64,000 bases of DNA, from positions 62,001-126,000 of the forward strand of contig CAJTTZ010000006.1 of the NCBI GenBank assembly GCA_910579505.1, read 5' to 3'. The number at the start of each line of letters is the position of its first letter. Within the stretch, counting starts at the first letter, position 1. Shown here in pieces: positions 14,909-24,499 of this stretch. Origin of the DNA: an uncultured Lachnospiraceae bacterium (GTDB lineage: Bacteria; Bacillota; Clostridia; Lachnospirales; Lachnospiraceae). The translations under genes were made by a program, and so were the position numbers. Under the pieces are notes generated by a model. It did not search any database. It saw only the letters and a list, made by a program, of their open reading frames with translations, and was not told the origin of the DNA.

Positions 14909-16897
14909 ATGGACCATTTTAAATTAGTTTCGGAATATGCCCCTACCGGCGACCAGCCTGCAGCCATAGCAGCTTTGGTAGACGGGTTCAAAAAGGGGAA
15001 TCAGTTTCAGACACTTCTGGGTGTGACAGGTTCCGGGAAGACTTTTACCATGGCGAACATCATACAGGCGCTCAACAAGCCGACGCTGGTGATCGCGCAT
15101 AATAAGACGCTTGCCGGACAGCTTTACGGCGAGTTCAAGGAGTTTTTCCCCGAGAATGCAGTGGAATACTTTGTCTCCTACTACGACTATTATCAGCCGG
15201 AAGCTTATGTGCCCTCCACGGACACGTACATCGCGAAGGACTCTTCCATCAACGATGAGATCGACAAGCTACGGCTTTCCGCGACGGCCTCGCTGACGGA
15301 GAGGCGGGATGTGGTGGTGATTGCCAGTGTTTCCTGTATCTACGGGCTGGGAAGCCCAGAGGAATATGCGGGCATGAGTATGTCCCTGCGCCCCGGCATG
15401 ACGAAAGACCGCGACGAAGTAATCCGCGGCTTGATTGAGATGCAGTATAACCGAAACGATATGGATCTGGACCGCTGCTGTTTCCGCGTGCGCGGCGATG
15501 TGTTGGAAATCTGTCCGGCACAGGGCGGCGAGTTTCTGATCCGCGTGGAATTTTTCGGGGACGAAATCGACAGGATCACGGAAGCGGACCCGCTGACAGG
15601 ACAGGTGCATGCTGTTTTGGAGCATGTAATGATATTCCCGGCGTCCCACTATGTAGTGCCCCAGGAGAAAATTAATACCGCCTGCAAAGTGATCGAACAG
15701 GAGCTCGATGAACGGGTGAAATATTTCAAGAGCGAGGATATGCTTCTGGAGGCGCAGCGCATTTCGGAACGGACCAACTTCGACGTGGAAATGCTGCGGG
15801 AGACAGGATTCTGCTCCGGGATAGAAAACTACTCGAGACATTTAAACGGCATGGCGGAGGGGGAACCGCCCTTTACGCTGCTGGATTATTTTAAGGATGA
15901 CTTTCTGATTATTATAGACGAGTCGCATATGACGATTCCGCAGATACGCGGGATGTTCGCGGGGGACAGGTCCCGCAAAAATACGCTGGTGGATTATGGG
16001 TTCCGCCTGCCATCCGCCCTGGACAACCGTCCTCTCTGCTTTGAGGAGTTTGAGGGCCATATTGACCAGATGCTTTTCGTTTCGGCGACCCCCTCGGATT
16101 ATGAGGCCGCCCACGAGCTGTTCCGCACAGAGCAGATCATACGCCCTACGGGTCTGCTTGATCCTGAAGTGGATGTGCGCCCGGTGGAGGGGCAGATCGA
16201 CGACCTCATTTCGGAGATCAACAAGGTTGTCGCGGATAAGGGAAAAGTTCTTGTGACTACGCTCACGAAGCGGATGGCTGAGGATCTGACCGCTTACATG
16301 AACGACGTGGGCATCCGGGTCAAGTACCTGCACTCCGATATTGACACGCTGGAACGCGCCGAGATCATCCGGGATATGCGCCTTGACGTGTTCGATGTGC
16401 TGGTCGGCATCAACCTTTTGCGGGAGGGTCTCGACATTCCGGAAATTCAGCTTGTGGCGATACTGGACGCAGACAAAGAAGGGTTCCTGCGCTCCGCGAC
16501 TTCCCTGATTCAGACGATAGGGAGGGCGGCAAGAAACGCCAAAGGGCATGTGGTCATGTACGCGGACGACATGACTGACTCTATGAATACCGCTATTACG
16601 GAGACAAACCGCCGCCGGAAAATCCAGCAGGCATACAACGACGAACACGGTATCACGCCGCAGACGATCCAGAAGGCCGTACGCGACCTGATCAGCATTT
16701 CCAAGACCATTGCGAAGGAGGAGCAGCGGTTTGAGAAGGACCCCGAATCCATGAGCCGGGAGGAACTGGAAAAACTGGTCAAGGAAGTGGAGAAGCAGAT
16801 GAAACGGGCTGCCGCGGATTTGAATTTCGAGGCCGCCGCCGAGCTGCGTGACCGAATGGTGGAGCTGAAAACAAAGATTAGGGATTTTGATAAATAA
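14909..16897 (+). CDS. uvrB: UvrABC system protein B (excinuclease helicase subunit)
   Basis: The damage-verifying subunit of nucleotide excision repair, 662 residues. Visible are Walker A GVTGSGKTFT (about 38-47), the beta-hairpin YFVSYYDYYQPEAY that probes the lesion, the DESH box IIDESHMTIP, the later helicase motifs (GINLLREGLDIPE and QTIGRAARN), and the C-terminal UVR domain that binds UvrC. GAGGA is seven bases before the ATG. A LexA box lies upstream. uvrA follows 19 bases after the stop. Confidence 0.98.
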   Translation: MDHFKLVSEYAPTGDQPAAIAALVDGFKKGNQFQTLLGVTGSGKTFTMANIIQALNKPTLVIAHNKTLAGQLYGEFKEFFPENAVEYFVSYYDYYQPEAYVPSTDTYIAKDSSINDEIDKLRLSATASLTERRDVVVIASVSCIYGLGSPEEYAGMSMSLRPGMTKDRDEVIRGLIEMQYNRNDMDLDRCCFRVRGDVLEICPAQGGEFLIRVEFFGDEIDRITEADPLTGQVHAVLEHVMIFPASHYVVPQEKINTACKVIEQELDERVKYFKSEDMLLEAQRISERTNFDVEMLRETGFCSGIENYSRHLNGMAEGEPPFTLLDYFKDDFLIIIDESHMTIPQIRGMFAGDRSRKNTLVDYGFRLPSALDNRPLCFEEFEGHIDQMLFVSATPSDYEAAHELFRTEQIIRPTGLLDPEVDVRPVEGQIDDLISEINKVVADKGKVLVTTLTKRMAEDLTAYMNDVGIRVKYLHSDIDTLERAEIIRDMRLDVFDVLVGINLLREGLDIPEIQLVAILDADKEGFLRSATSLIQTIGRAARNAKGHVVMYADDMTDSMNTAITETNRRRKIQQAYNDEHGITPQTIQKAVRDLISISKTIAKEEQRFEKDPESMSREELEKLVKEVEKQMKRAAADLNFEAAAELRDRMVELKTKIRDFDK

Positions 16898-16916
16898 CAG
16901 GGAGAGGTATGATATT

Positions 16917-19775
16917 ATGTCAGATACGGTAAAGATGCGCCCCCGCGACTACATTAAAATCCGCGGTGCGAACGAACACAACTTAAAAGGGATTGACTTG
17001 GATATCCCCCGCAATGAGTTTGTGGTATTGACGGGACTTTCGGGATCGGGTAAGTCGTCCCTTGCATTCGACACGATTTACGCGGAGGGACAGCGGCGTT
17101 ACATGGAATCGCTCTCCTCTTACGCGAGACAGTTCCTGGGGCAGATGGAGAAACCAGATGTGGAGCGGATCGAGGGACTTTCCCCCGCGATCTCCATCGA
17201 CCAGAAATCCACCAACAGAAACCCCCGTTCCACAGTCGGCACGGTGACAGAAATTTACGATTATTTCCGCCTCTTATACGCCCGTATCGGTATTCCGCAC
17301 TGTCCGAACTGCGGTAAGGAAATTAAAAAACAGACAGTGGACCAAATCGTGGACCAGGTGATGGCGCTGCCGGAGGGCACGAAGATACAGCTTCTTGCGC
17401 CTGTGGTGCGCGGGCGAAAAGGCGAACACGCGAAAGTTTTTGAACGGGCAAGGCGCAGCGGCTATGTGCGCGTGCGCGTGGACGGAAACTTATATGACCT
17501 GACGGAGGAAGCCGAGGATTTCAAACTTGAAAAGAATTTCAAGCACAACATTGAGATCGTGGTGGACCGTCTTGTAGTAAAAGGCGGTATCGAGCGGCGT
17601 CTGACGGATTCCGTGGAAAGTGTATTTGCGCTGTCTGAGGGTTTGATGACACTGGACATTATCGGCGGCGAACCGATGCAGTTCAGTCAGAGCTTTGCCT
17701 GCCCGGACTGCGGTATCAGCATCAGTGAGATTGAGCCGAGAAGCTTTTCCTTCAACAATCCTTTCGGCGCGTGTCCGGGCTGCTTCGGTCTTGGCTATAA
17801 AATGGAGTTTGACGTGGACCTGATGATCCCGGACAAAAGCGTAAGTCTGGAGGACGGTGCGATTGCAGTTCTCGGATGGCAGTCCAGCGGCTCCGAGGGG
17901 AGTTTCACCAATGCGGTATTGCAGGCGCTTGCGAAGGAATTTAAGTTCAGCCTGAAAACGCCCTTTCAGGAGCTGCCCGAGAAGGTGCAGAATATCATTC
18001 TTTACGGTACGGACAAGCAGGTGAATGTACATTACGAAGGACAGCGGGGCAGCGGCGTCTACCCGGTGGCTTTTGAAGGTTTGATTAAAAACGTGGAACG
18101 GCGTTACCGTGAAACCGGCTCCGACTGGAGCAAGCAGGAGTACGAGAGCTTTATGCGCATTATTCCCTGTAAGGAGTGCAAGGGAATGCGTCTGAAAAAA
18201 GAATCCCTTGCGGTGACGGTTTGCGATAAGAACATTTATGAAATTACATCTATATCCATAGCAAAACTTCATGCCTTTATCGGAGGCATGCAGCTCACGA
18301 AACAGCAGGAGCTGATCGGCAAACGTATTTTAAAGGAGATTCGCGCGCGCGTCGGCTTCCTGATGGAAGTGGGGCTGGAATACCTTTCCCTCTCCCGAGC
18401 GACAGGCTCCCTGTCCGGCGGCGAGTCCCAGCGTATTCGTCTGGCGACCCAGATCGGATCGGGACTGGTGGGCGTCTGCTATATTCTCGACGAGCCGAGT
18501 ATCGGCCTGCACCAGCGGGACAACGATAAGCTGATCGCAGCGCTGAAAAATCTGCGGGATATGGGAAATACGCTTCTTGTGGTGGAGCACGATGAAGACA
18601 CCATGCTGGCAGCGGATCATATCGTGGATATCGGCCCGGGAGCGGGCAGCCGCGGCGGCGAAGTGGTGGCCCAGGGGACGGCGGAGGAAATCATGCAGGT
18701 GGAAGAATCCGTCACAGGCCAGTACCTGAGTGGGAAGCTGCAGATTCCAGTGCCGAAAACGCGCAGGAAACCCACGGGCTGGCTTACCGTGAAAGGCGCA
18801 GAGGAAAATAATTTAAAGAAAATAGACGTGAAATTCCCGACGGGCATTATGACCTGTGTTACCGGCGTATCGGGTTCGGGGAAAAGCTCCCTTGTCAACG
18901 AGATTCTTTACAAGCACCTGGCCAGGGATCTAAACCGGGCGCGGTGTATTCCCGGTAAGCATAAGGAAATTTTGGGAATTGACCAGCTTGATAAGGTAAT
19001 CAATATCGACCAGTCACCAATCGGCAGGACGCCCCGCTCCAATCCTGCTACTTATACAGGCGTTTTCGACCAGATCCGCGATCTGTTTGCAGGCACGCCG
19101 GATGCGAAAGCAAGAGGTTATAAGAAAGGGCGGTTCAGTTTTAACGTGAAAGGCGGCCGCTGCGAAGCATGCGGCGGGGACGGTATCATTAAAATAGAAA
19201 TGCATTTCCTGCCAGACGTCTACGTGCCCTGCGAAGTCTGCGGCGGCAAACGTTACAACCGGGAAACACTGGAAGTAAAGTACAAGGGAAAGAGTATTTT
19301 TGACGTGCTTGACATGACGGTGGAGGAGGCAGTTCCCTTTTTTGAGAATCTGCCTTCCATCCGCCGGAAAATAGAGACGCTAAACGATGTAGGCCTCTCC
19401 TATATAAAGCTGGGACAGCCCTCCACCACCCTCTCCGGCGGTGAGGCACAGCGGATCAAGCTTGCCACGGAGCTTTCCAAGCGCAGCACAGGCAAGACCA
19501 TTTACATCCTGGACGAGCCTACCACGGGCCTCCATTTCGCAGACGTTCACAAGCTGGTCGATATCCTGCACAAGCTGGCGGAAGGCGGCAACACCGTGGT
19601 AGTCATCGAGCACAACCTGGACGTGATCAAAACCGCCGATTACATCATAGATATGGGACCCGAAGGCGGCGAGGGCGGCGGCACTGTGATCGCACAGGGC
19701 ACGCCCGAGGAGATTGCCAAAAACGAGAGGTCCTATACGGGTTTGTATATCAAGAAGATGCTGAAGAAAGTCTAG
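16917..19775 (+). CDS. uvrA: UvrABC system protein A (excinuclease ATPase subunit)
   Basis: The damage-recognition ATPase of nucleotide excision repair, 952 residues. It has two ABC ATPase halves with Walker A GLSGSGKSSLA and GVSGSGKSSLV, two signatures (LSGGESQRIRLA and LSGGEAQRIKLA), and zinc modules (CPNCGKE, CPDCGIS/CPGCFGLG, and CEACGGDG/CEVCGGKR). An in-frame start at 16887 overlaps uvrB, but GGGAGAGG nine bases before the ATG at 16917 is the better signal. Its TAG stop shares the palindrome CTAG with the stop of the convergent gene. Confidence 0.98.
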   Translation: MSDTVKMRPRDYIKIRGANEHNLKGIDLDIPRNEFVVLTGLSGSGKSSLAFDTIYAEGQRRYMESLSSYARQFLGQMEKPDVERIEGLSPAISIDQKSTNRNPRSTVGTVTEIYDYFRLLYARIGIPHCPNCGKEIKKQTVDQIVDQVMALPEGTKIQLLAPVVRGRKGEHAKVFERARRSGYVRVRVDGNLYDLTEEAEDFKLEKNFKHNIEIVVDRLVVKGGIERRLTDSVESVFALSEGLMTLDIIGGEPMQFSQSFACPDCGISISEIEPRSFSFNNPFGACPGCFGLGYKMEFDVDLMIPDKSVSLEDGAIAVLGWQSSGSEGSFTNAVLQALAKEFKFSLKTPFQELPEKVQNIILYGTDKQVNVHYEGQRGSGVYPVAFEGLIKNVERRYRETGSDWSKQEYESFMRIIPCKECKGMRLKKESLAVTVCDKNIYEITSISIAKLHAFIGGMQLTKQQELIGKRILKEIRARVGFLMEVGLEYLSLSRATGSLSGGESQRIRLATQIGSGLVGVCYILDEPSIGLHQRDNDKLIAALKNLRDMGNTLLVVEHDEDTMLAADHIVDIGPGAGSRGGEVVAQGTAEEIMQVEESVTGQYLSGKLQIPVPKTRRKPTGWLTVKGAEENNLKKIDVKFPTGIMTCVTGVSGSGKSSLVNEILYKHLARDLNRARCIPGKHKEILGIDQLDKVINIDQSPIGRTPRSNPATYTGVFDQIRDLFAGTPDAKARGYKKGRFSFNVKGGRCEACGGDGIIKIEMHFLPDVYVPCEVCGGKRYNRETLEVKYKGKSIFDVLDMTVEEAVPFFENLPSIRRKIETLNDVGLSYIKLGQPSTTLSGGEAQRIKLATELSKRSTGKTIYILDEPTTGLHFADVHKLVDILHKLAEGGNTVVVIEHNLDVIKTADYIIDMGPEGGEGGGTVIAQGTPEEIAKNERSYTGLYIKKMLKKV

Positions 19776-21433
19776 AGCATCCGATACCTCGAAAGACACG
19801 CCAGAATCTCCTGCCGTCTCACATAGGCGGCGGGACCGGCCCCATAGTTTTTCGGCGTCAGCGAAAGAATCCCCTCCTTCTCCAGTTTTGCAGACACTTC
19901 TTCCGTAAGCTGGGGAAGGGTTTTCTTTCCGTTGGCCAGTTTATCCAGAACATACTGCGAAATATAGGCGAGCGCCGCCGTCTGGCTCTCTCCCACGACC
20001 TGTTCCAGATACCGCAGATCAATTTCATTTTTATCCAGGCTGATCGTATCCCAGCCGTGCACTTTTGCCTTTTCAATCCGTTTCGCGCGGACGGTTTTTT
20101 TCAGCCAGTCCGTCTTTTTGACGGTTTCCTCTGTCAATTCGACAGCCAGCTCCTTTGCCCGTGCAGTTACATCCTTTGTCTCATAGCAGTCCATCTGCAA
20201 TACCGTGTCGGCTACCGACAGATAATCGCCGGAACTGCCCGCCACAAGAATGGTAGAAATGCCAAGGTCCTGATACAGACTTCTTATCTTGCGGATGAAA
20301 GGCGTGATCGGTTCCTTTTCGTCGGAGACAAGCTGCGCCATCCGCCCGTCGCGCACCATAAAGTTGGTGGCGGAAGTATCTTCATCAATCAAAAGCACGG
20401 TGCTGCCGCTGGCAAGCGCCTCCACTGTATTTGCCGCCTGGGACGTGCTGCCGCTGGCATTCTCCGTCTGAAAACGGGTGGTGTCCGACTTCATGGGAAG
20501 GTTGTTGATAAACATGGAGATATCCGTCTCGTGGATGCAGCGGTGTTCCTCGGCGCGCAGCTTAAACGCACTCCCGTCGGTGATGACAAGTTCCCTGCCG
20601 TCCCCCGCAATATGGTTGTACACCCCGCGCTCCAATGCCTTTAATAAGGTAGACTTCCCGTGGAACCCGCCCCCGGCAATGACTGTGATGCCGTGGCGGA
20701 TACCCATGCCGCGCACCTGTCCGCGGTGCGGCAGATCGAGAGTGACAGCAAGCGTATCGGGGCTTTTAAATACCACCGCATCCCGCATGGGTCTCTGGGA
20801 AACGCCGCTTTCTCTCGGCAGGATGGAACCGTCCGCCACAAAGGCGCAAAGATCGTGCGCGGGAAGGGCCTCGCGGATAAACTGCTGGTCGTCCGCCAAT
20901 GCCGCAACTTTGTCCAGATCCTGCTTCATGCGGGGATTCATTTTAAAAACCTGCTGTGCCATGTCGGGAAGCAGGTGAAACAGAATCTGCGCCAGTTCCC
21001 CTGCCGCAATGGTACGGCCAAAGGCTGGAAATCCTACTTCAATGCGCGCCTCGATCACATCTTTGCCAATATGCATGGCGGTAGTTTCCAGAATCTCCTG
21101 CCCTGTTCTGCATGCAGTCACCAGTCCGCTCTTGCCCGAGCCCTTTGCCGCTCTTCCCTCACCGTTTCGCAGGAAACGGTGGAGGCTGCGCAGCAGATAA
21201 TCTTCCACCGCAATTTGCCGGTGTCTGCTCTCAAAATAGGATGCGGGTATGTTTCCCTGATTCCGATACACGATCCGCACCCGGGAGGGTGACGCAAAAG
21301 GGTCGCCCTGTACATGGTCGATCCAGAGGTGGTATGCCCCGAAATCGTATTCTCCCTCTAAAACTTTGTAGGCTTTGTAGCCTTTATGGTCAATTTCTCT
21401 CAATTTTGACTGTAACTGTGCCTGTGTCTTCAT
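19772..21433 (-). CDS. ABC-ATPase domain protein (PF09818 / MRB1590-like family)
   Basis: A predicted soluble P-loop ATPase, 553 residues. An N-terminal domain (about 1-240) precedes the Walker A GGGFHGKSTLL (about 260), a DxSA-like segment (ITDGSAFKLRAEE), a signature-like ENASGSTSQAANTVEA, and the Walker B VLLIDEDTSATNFM. The C-terminal part is helical. The family includes trypanosome MRB1590, an RNA-editing factor; bacterial members have no settled role, though nucleic-acid binding is suspected. It is convergent with uvrA and overlaps it by four bases at the stops. AAGGAG and an extended -10 (TGTTATACT) lie upstream. Confidence 0.85.
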   Translation of the reverse strand: MKTQAQLQSKLREIDHKGYKAYKVLEGEYDFGAYHLWIDHVQGDPFASPSRVRIVYRNQGNIPASYFESRHRQIAVEDYLLRSLHRFLRNGEGRAAKGSGKSGLVTACRTGQEILETTAMHIGKDVIEARIEVGFPAFGRTIAAGELAQILFHLLPDMAQQVFKMNPRMKQDLDKVAALADDQQFIREALPAHDLCAFVADGSILPRESGVSQRPMRDAVVFKSPDTLAVTLDLPHRGQVRGMGIRHGITVIAGGGFHGKSTLLKALERGVYNHIAGDGRELVITDGSAFKLRAEEHRCIHETDISMFINNLPMKSDTTRFQTENASGSTSQAANTVEALASGSTVLLIDEDTSATNFMVRDGRMAQLVSDEKEPITPFIRKIRSLYQDLGISTILVAGSSGDYLSVADTVLQMDCYETKDVTARAKELAVELTEETVKKTDWLKKTVRAKRIEKAKVHGWDTISLDKNEIDLRYLEQVVGESQTAALAYISQYVLDKLANGKKTLPQLTEEVSAKLEKEGILSLTPKNYGAGPAAYVRRQEILACLSRYRML

Positions 21434-21460
21434 GATCCGTTATACTCCTTTTTTGATGTT

Positions 21461-21469
21461 AGTATAACA
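21461..21469 (-). promoter_or_regulatory. Extended -10 promoter of the ABC-ATPase gene
   Basis: Minus-strand TGTTATACT, 28 bases upstream of the ATG, with AAGGAG between. TTGCTA lies 20 bases upstream as an over-spaced -35. Confidence 0.5.
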
Positions 21470-21529
21470 CAGCTTCCAAAATCTTCTAGCAAAATTTTTA
21501 GAAAGAAACACTGTCATGGGTAAACATTT

Positions 21530-21603
21530 TTGCCCCACCGTCCGATATTAGACTCAGAGGGCAAGGATGCTGAGATCAGAACGGAAGGAACCGTTCTGTT
21601 TTT
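21530..21603 (+). ncRNA. Candidate structured RNA with terminator upstream of mbl
   Basis: Two interleaved helices are possible: TTGCCC (21530) with GGGCAA (21559), and CTCAG (21553) with CTGAG (21570), giving an H-type pseudoknot order. A perfect 8-bp terminator stem follows (CAGAACGG/CCGTTCTG, 21577-21598) with TTTTT. The mbl promoter begins only after the terminator, so this would be a separate short transcript. No clear promoter is seen for it. Confidence 0.35.
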
Positions 21604-21642
21604 GGCGTTTTTTACTTTTTTTAAAAAAAATCATAAAAACCT

Positions 21643-21671
21643 TTGAAAAACCACTTCAATAAGGGTATAAT
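21643..21671 (+). promoter_or_regulatory. Sigma-A promoter of mbl
   Basis: TTGAAA, exactly 17 bases, TATAAT. It lies about 40 bases upstream of the mbl ATG. Confidence 0.8.
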
Positions 21672-21710
21672 GTATAAGCGATATATTCTCGGGAAGGGGA
21701 ACAAAGGTAA

Positions 21711-22703
21711 ATGCAGTTTACAGATATCGGTATAGATCTTGGCACAGCCAGTATTTTAGTATATATCAGAGGTAAGGGCGTTGTATTGAAAGAGCCCTCT
21801 GTCGTTGCTTTTGACAGGGACACGAATAAAATTAAGGCTATCGGCGAAGATGCCCGCCTCATGCTCGGCAGAACGCCGGGTAATATTGTCGCGGTAAGGC
21901 CCTTAAGACAGGGCGTAATTTCCGACTATCAGGTTACGGAGAAAATGATGAAATATTTTATCCAGAAGGCTCTGGGTAAAAAGACATTCAGAAAACCACG
22001 CATCGCGGTCTGTGTACCCAGCGGCGTAACCGAGGTAGAAAAGAAAGCCGTGGAAGATGCGACCTATCAGGCGGGCGCAAGGGAAGTTTCCATCATTGAG
22101 GAGCCTATCGCTGCAGCCATCGGCGCGGGTATTGATATTTCCAAACCGTGTGGAAACATGATTGTGGATATCGGCGGCGGTACTTCCGATATTGCAGTGA
22201 TTTCCCTCGGCGGCACGGTAGTCAGCGCTTCCATCAAGATCGCGGGAGACGATTTTGACGAAGCTATCGTGCGTTATATGCGTAAAAAGCACAATCTGCT
22301 GATCGGTGAACGGACGGCAGAGGATTTGAAGATAAAGATCGGCTCCGCTTTCAAGCGTCCCGAAGTAGATTATATGGATGTGCGAGGCCGCAATCTGGTG
22401 ACCGGCCTCCCCAGAACCGTCAAAGTTTCTTCGGAGGAGACGGAGGAAGCGCTGCATGAGACCACGGTGCAGATCGTGGAGACGATACACAGCGTACTGG
22501 AAAAAACGCCTCCCGAACTGGCGGCGGATATCGCTGACCGAGGCATTGTCCTGACAGGGGGCGGCAGCCTGCTTCGCGGTCTGGAAGATCTCATTGCAGC
22601 AAAAACAGGCATTAACACCATGACAGCGGAAGATCCGATGACGGCGGTGGCTATTGGCACCGGAAAGTATGTGGAATTTTTGGCAGGATACCGCGAAGAC
22701 TAG
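21711..22703 (+). CDS. mbl: MreB/Mbl-family rod-shape actin homologue
   Basis: Bacterial actin that directs lateral cell-wall synthesis beneath the membrane. 330 residues with the MreB nucleotide motifs: phosphate 1 IGIDLGTASILVY (about 6-18), connect/phosphate 2 IVDIGGGTSDIAV, the EEPIAAAIGAG segment and the adenosine motif VLTGGGSLLRGLE. The N-terminus begins directly with the strand, as in Mbl. The order mbl-flhO-flhP matches Bacillus subtilis and supports the Mbl name over MreB. A consensus promoter lies upstream, and flagellar genes follow 43 bases later. Confidence 0.9.
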   Translation: MQFTDIGIDLGTASILVYIRGKGVVLKEPSVVAFDRDTNKIKAIGEDARLMLGRTPGNIVAVRPLRQGVISDYQVTEKMMKYFIQKALGKKTFRKPRIAVCVPSGVTEVEKKAVEDATYQAGAREVSIIEEPIAAAIGAGIDISKPCGNMIVDIGGGTSDIAVISLGGTVVSASIKIAGDDFDEAIVRYMRKKHNLLIGERTAEDLKIKIGSAFKRPEVDYMDVRGRNLVTGLPRTVKVSSEETEEALHETTVQIVETIHSVLEKTPPELAADIADRGIVLTGGGSLLRGLEDLIAAKTGINTMTAEDPMTAVAIGTGKYVEFLAGYRED

Positions 22704-22746
22704 AACGAAAAGCGCGTTCTTGGCTATATAGAGAGGAAGATACATT

Positions 22747-23616
22747 ATGCTGAAAGGTTTGTACACCGCTTACACAGGCATGTTGAATGAGCAGCACCGG
22801 ATGGACGTTTTGACGAACAATCTGGCGAATGCGACGACCAACGGTTTTAAGAAAGAAGGCACCACAAGCGAAGCCTTTGACACGGTGCTCGCCTATAAGA
22901 TCAAGGATTTGTCAGAGGCGGGAAACCTTCCGAGGCCGATGGCAACTAACAGGGCCGTGGATGAAGCGGAAATGAACAATCCGCTGAATGAAAATTATAT
23001 GGAGCGGCGCATCAGAAAAACCGGGTTAAACCTGGGTGTAAAAATCGGGGAAAATTATGTCGATTACTCGGAAGGGCCTATTAAGGAAACCGGGAATCCC
23101 CTGGATCTGGCACTCTCCGACAGAGGCTTCTTTGCTGTAGAGTATACCAACAAGAGGGGCGAGACTTCCACCAAATATACGAGAGACGGCAATTTTACCA
23201 TGAATCAGCGCGGCTTCCTGCAGACGCAGGACGGCGACTATGTGTTGGATGAGGACGGACAGAGAATCCAGATGGATACCGCCCTTCCGATCAGCATCAG
23301 CCGCAACGGCACAATCGTACAGGACGGCAATATTGTCGCGACTATCGGCATCAGTGATTTTGAAGATTATAATTATCTGGAGCGTTTTGGTGAGAACTAC
23401 TTCCAGCCTGTAGAGGGCGCTACGGAACTGGACCGGGGCGAGACAGGCGTCAATACACAGATCCATCAGGGCTACCTCGAAATGTCAAATATCTCCGTAG
23501 TAACTGAGATGGTTAACATGATTACCCTGCAGCGGCAGTATGAAAGCAACCAGAAGGTAATTACCACATACGACGATACTTTAGAGCAGGCAGTAACCCA
23601 GAACGGTAAAGTATAA
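22747..23616 (+). CDS. flhO: Flagellar basal-body rod protein, FlhO/FlgF-like
   Basis: Structural protein of the flagellar rod, 289 residues. The N-terminal flagella rod signature is MLKGLYTAYTGMLNEQHRMDV followed by LTNNLANATTNGFKK. A middle D1-like domain contains the FlgE/F/G motif (LALSDRGFFAV, RDGNFTMNQRGFLQT), and the C-terminal helix YLEMSNISVVTEMVNMITLQRQYESNQKVI packs against the N-terminal helix. It follows mbl and precedes a second rod gene, as in Bacillus. Export would be by the flagellar type III apparatus, consistent with no signal peptide. Confidence 0.9.
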   Translation: MLKGLYTAYTGMLNEQHRMDVLTNNLANATTNGFKKEGTTSEAFDTVLAYKIKDLSEAGNLPRPMATNRAVDEAEMNNPLNENYMERRIRKTGLNLGVKIGENYVDYSEGPIKETGNPLDLALSDRGFFAVEYTNKRGETSTKYTRDGNFTMNQRGFLQTQDGDYVLDEDGQRIQMDTALPISISRNGTIVQDGNIVATIGISDFEDYNYLERFGENYFQPVEGATELDRGETGVNTQIHQGYLEMSNISVVTEMVNMITLQRQYESNQKVITTYDDTLEQAVTQNGKV

Positions 23617-23662
23617 TTGACACAGGAAAATAGATCAAAAATCGCGTGTAAAGGAGAATACT

Positions 23663-24481
23663 ATGGTTAGAAGTTTATGGTCGGGCGCAACCGGCATGAA
23701 TGCACAGCAGACAAACGTGGACACAATAGCGAATAATCTTGCCAACGTCAATTCCGTTGGATATAAAGCACAGGTCGCACAGTTTAAGTCTCTTCTGTAC
23801 CAGAATTTACAGTCTGTCACCACGACGGCAAACGGCGATCCGAAACCCACCACTTCCCAAGTCGGTCTGGGTGTCCGCACCGCTTCGATCAATCAGATTT
23901 TCACGCAGGGAAGTCTTCTGGACTCCGCTTCCGACACTTCGTTCGCGATTGAGGGTGACGGGTTCTTTGCCCTGCGCGGCGAGGACGGCGATATCTTCTA
24001 CACAAGAAACGGTGACTTTACCTGGGCCCTTGCAGGCAATAACCGCATGACGCTTACCAATGCTGACGGTCTTCCCGTGCTGGATACCGCGGGACGTGCA
24101 ATCGTGCTTCCGGGTAACTACATAGCAAGCAACTTATCCATCACAGAGGACGGCCAGATCTGCTACCCGGATGACCAGAATAATCCGCAGCCTATCGGCG
24201 TACAGATCGGTACATTCCAGTTCAACAACCCCGGCGGTTTAAAGAGAGTAGGCGATACCCTCTTTGTTGTAACTGATGCCAGCGGACGTGCGCTTAACGA
24301 GGACACAACGGCGGACGTTCAAAAGAGCAGAATTGTGCAGGGCTATCTGGAAGGTTCCAACGTGCAGGTGGCAAACGAGATGGTAAACCTGATCGTAGCG
24401 CAGCGCGCCTATGAGATGAACTCCAAGTCCATCACGACGTCCGACTCCATGCTTGAAGTTGCCAACAATTTAAAGCGTTAA
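23663..24481 (+). CDS. flhP: Flagellar basal-body rod protein, FlhP/FlgG-like
   Basis: Second rod protein, 272 residues. It starts MVRSLWSGATGMNAQQTNVD and continues TIANNLANVNSVGYKAQ, the family signature. The middle has FAIEGDGFFALRGEDG and YTRNGDFTWALAG, and the C-terminus is YLEGSNVQVANEMVNLIVAQRAYEMNSKSI, typical of the distal-rod FlgG group. AAAGGAG lies upstream. It is 46 bases after flhO and 18 before the rod-binding protein gene, so these three are one operon with mbl. Confidence 0.9.
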   Translation: MVRSLWSGATGMNAQQTNVDTIANNLANVNSVGYKAQVAQFKSLLYQNLQSVTTTANGDPKPTTSQVGLGVRTASINQIFTQGSLLDSASDTSFAIEGDGFFALRGEDGDIFYTRNGDFTWALAGNNRMTLTNADGLPVLDTAGRAIVLPGNYIASNLSITEDGQICYPDDQNNPQPIGVQIGTFQFNNPGGLKRVGDTLFVVTDASGRALNEDTTADVQKSRIVQGYLEGSNVQVANEMVNLIVAQRAYEMNSKSITTSDSMLEVANNLKR

Positions 24482-24499
24482 TATTTTAGGAGATAACAT

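Noticed and set aside
15842..16648. 268-residue minus-strand frame
   Set aside because: Lies wholly inside uvrB with no ribosome site.
17490..18272. 260-residue minus-strand frame
   Set aside because: Lies wholly inside uvrA; composition and lack of start signals mark it as a shadow.
21530..21603. TPP riboswitch (a CTGAGA motif is present)
   Set aside because: Only that hexamer matches; the ACCTGA part and the second conserved arm are absent, and mbl is not a thiamine gene.
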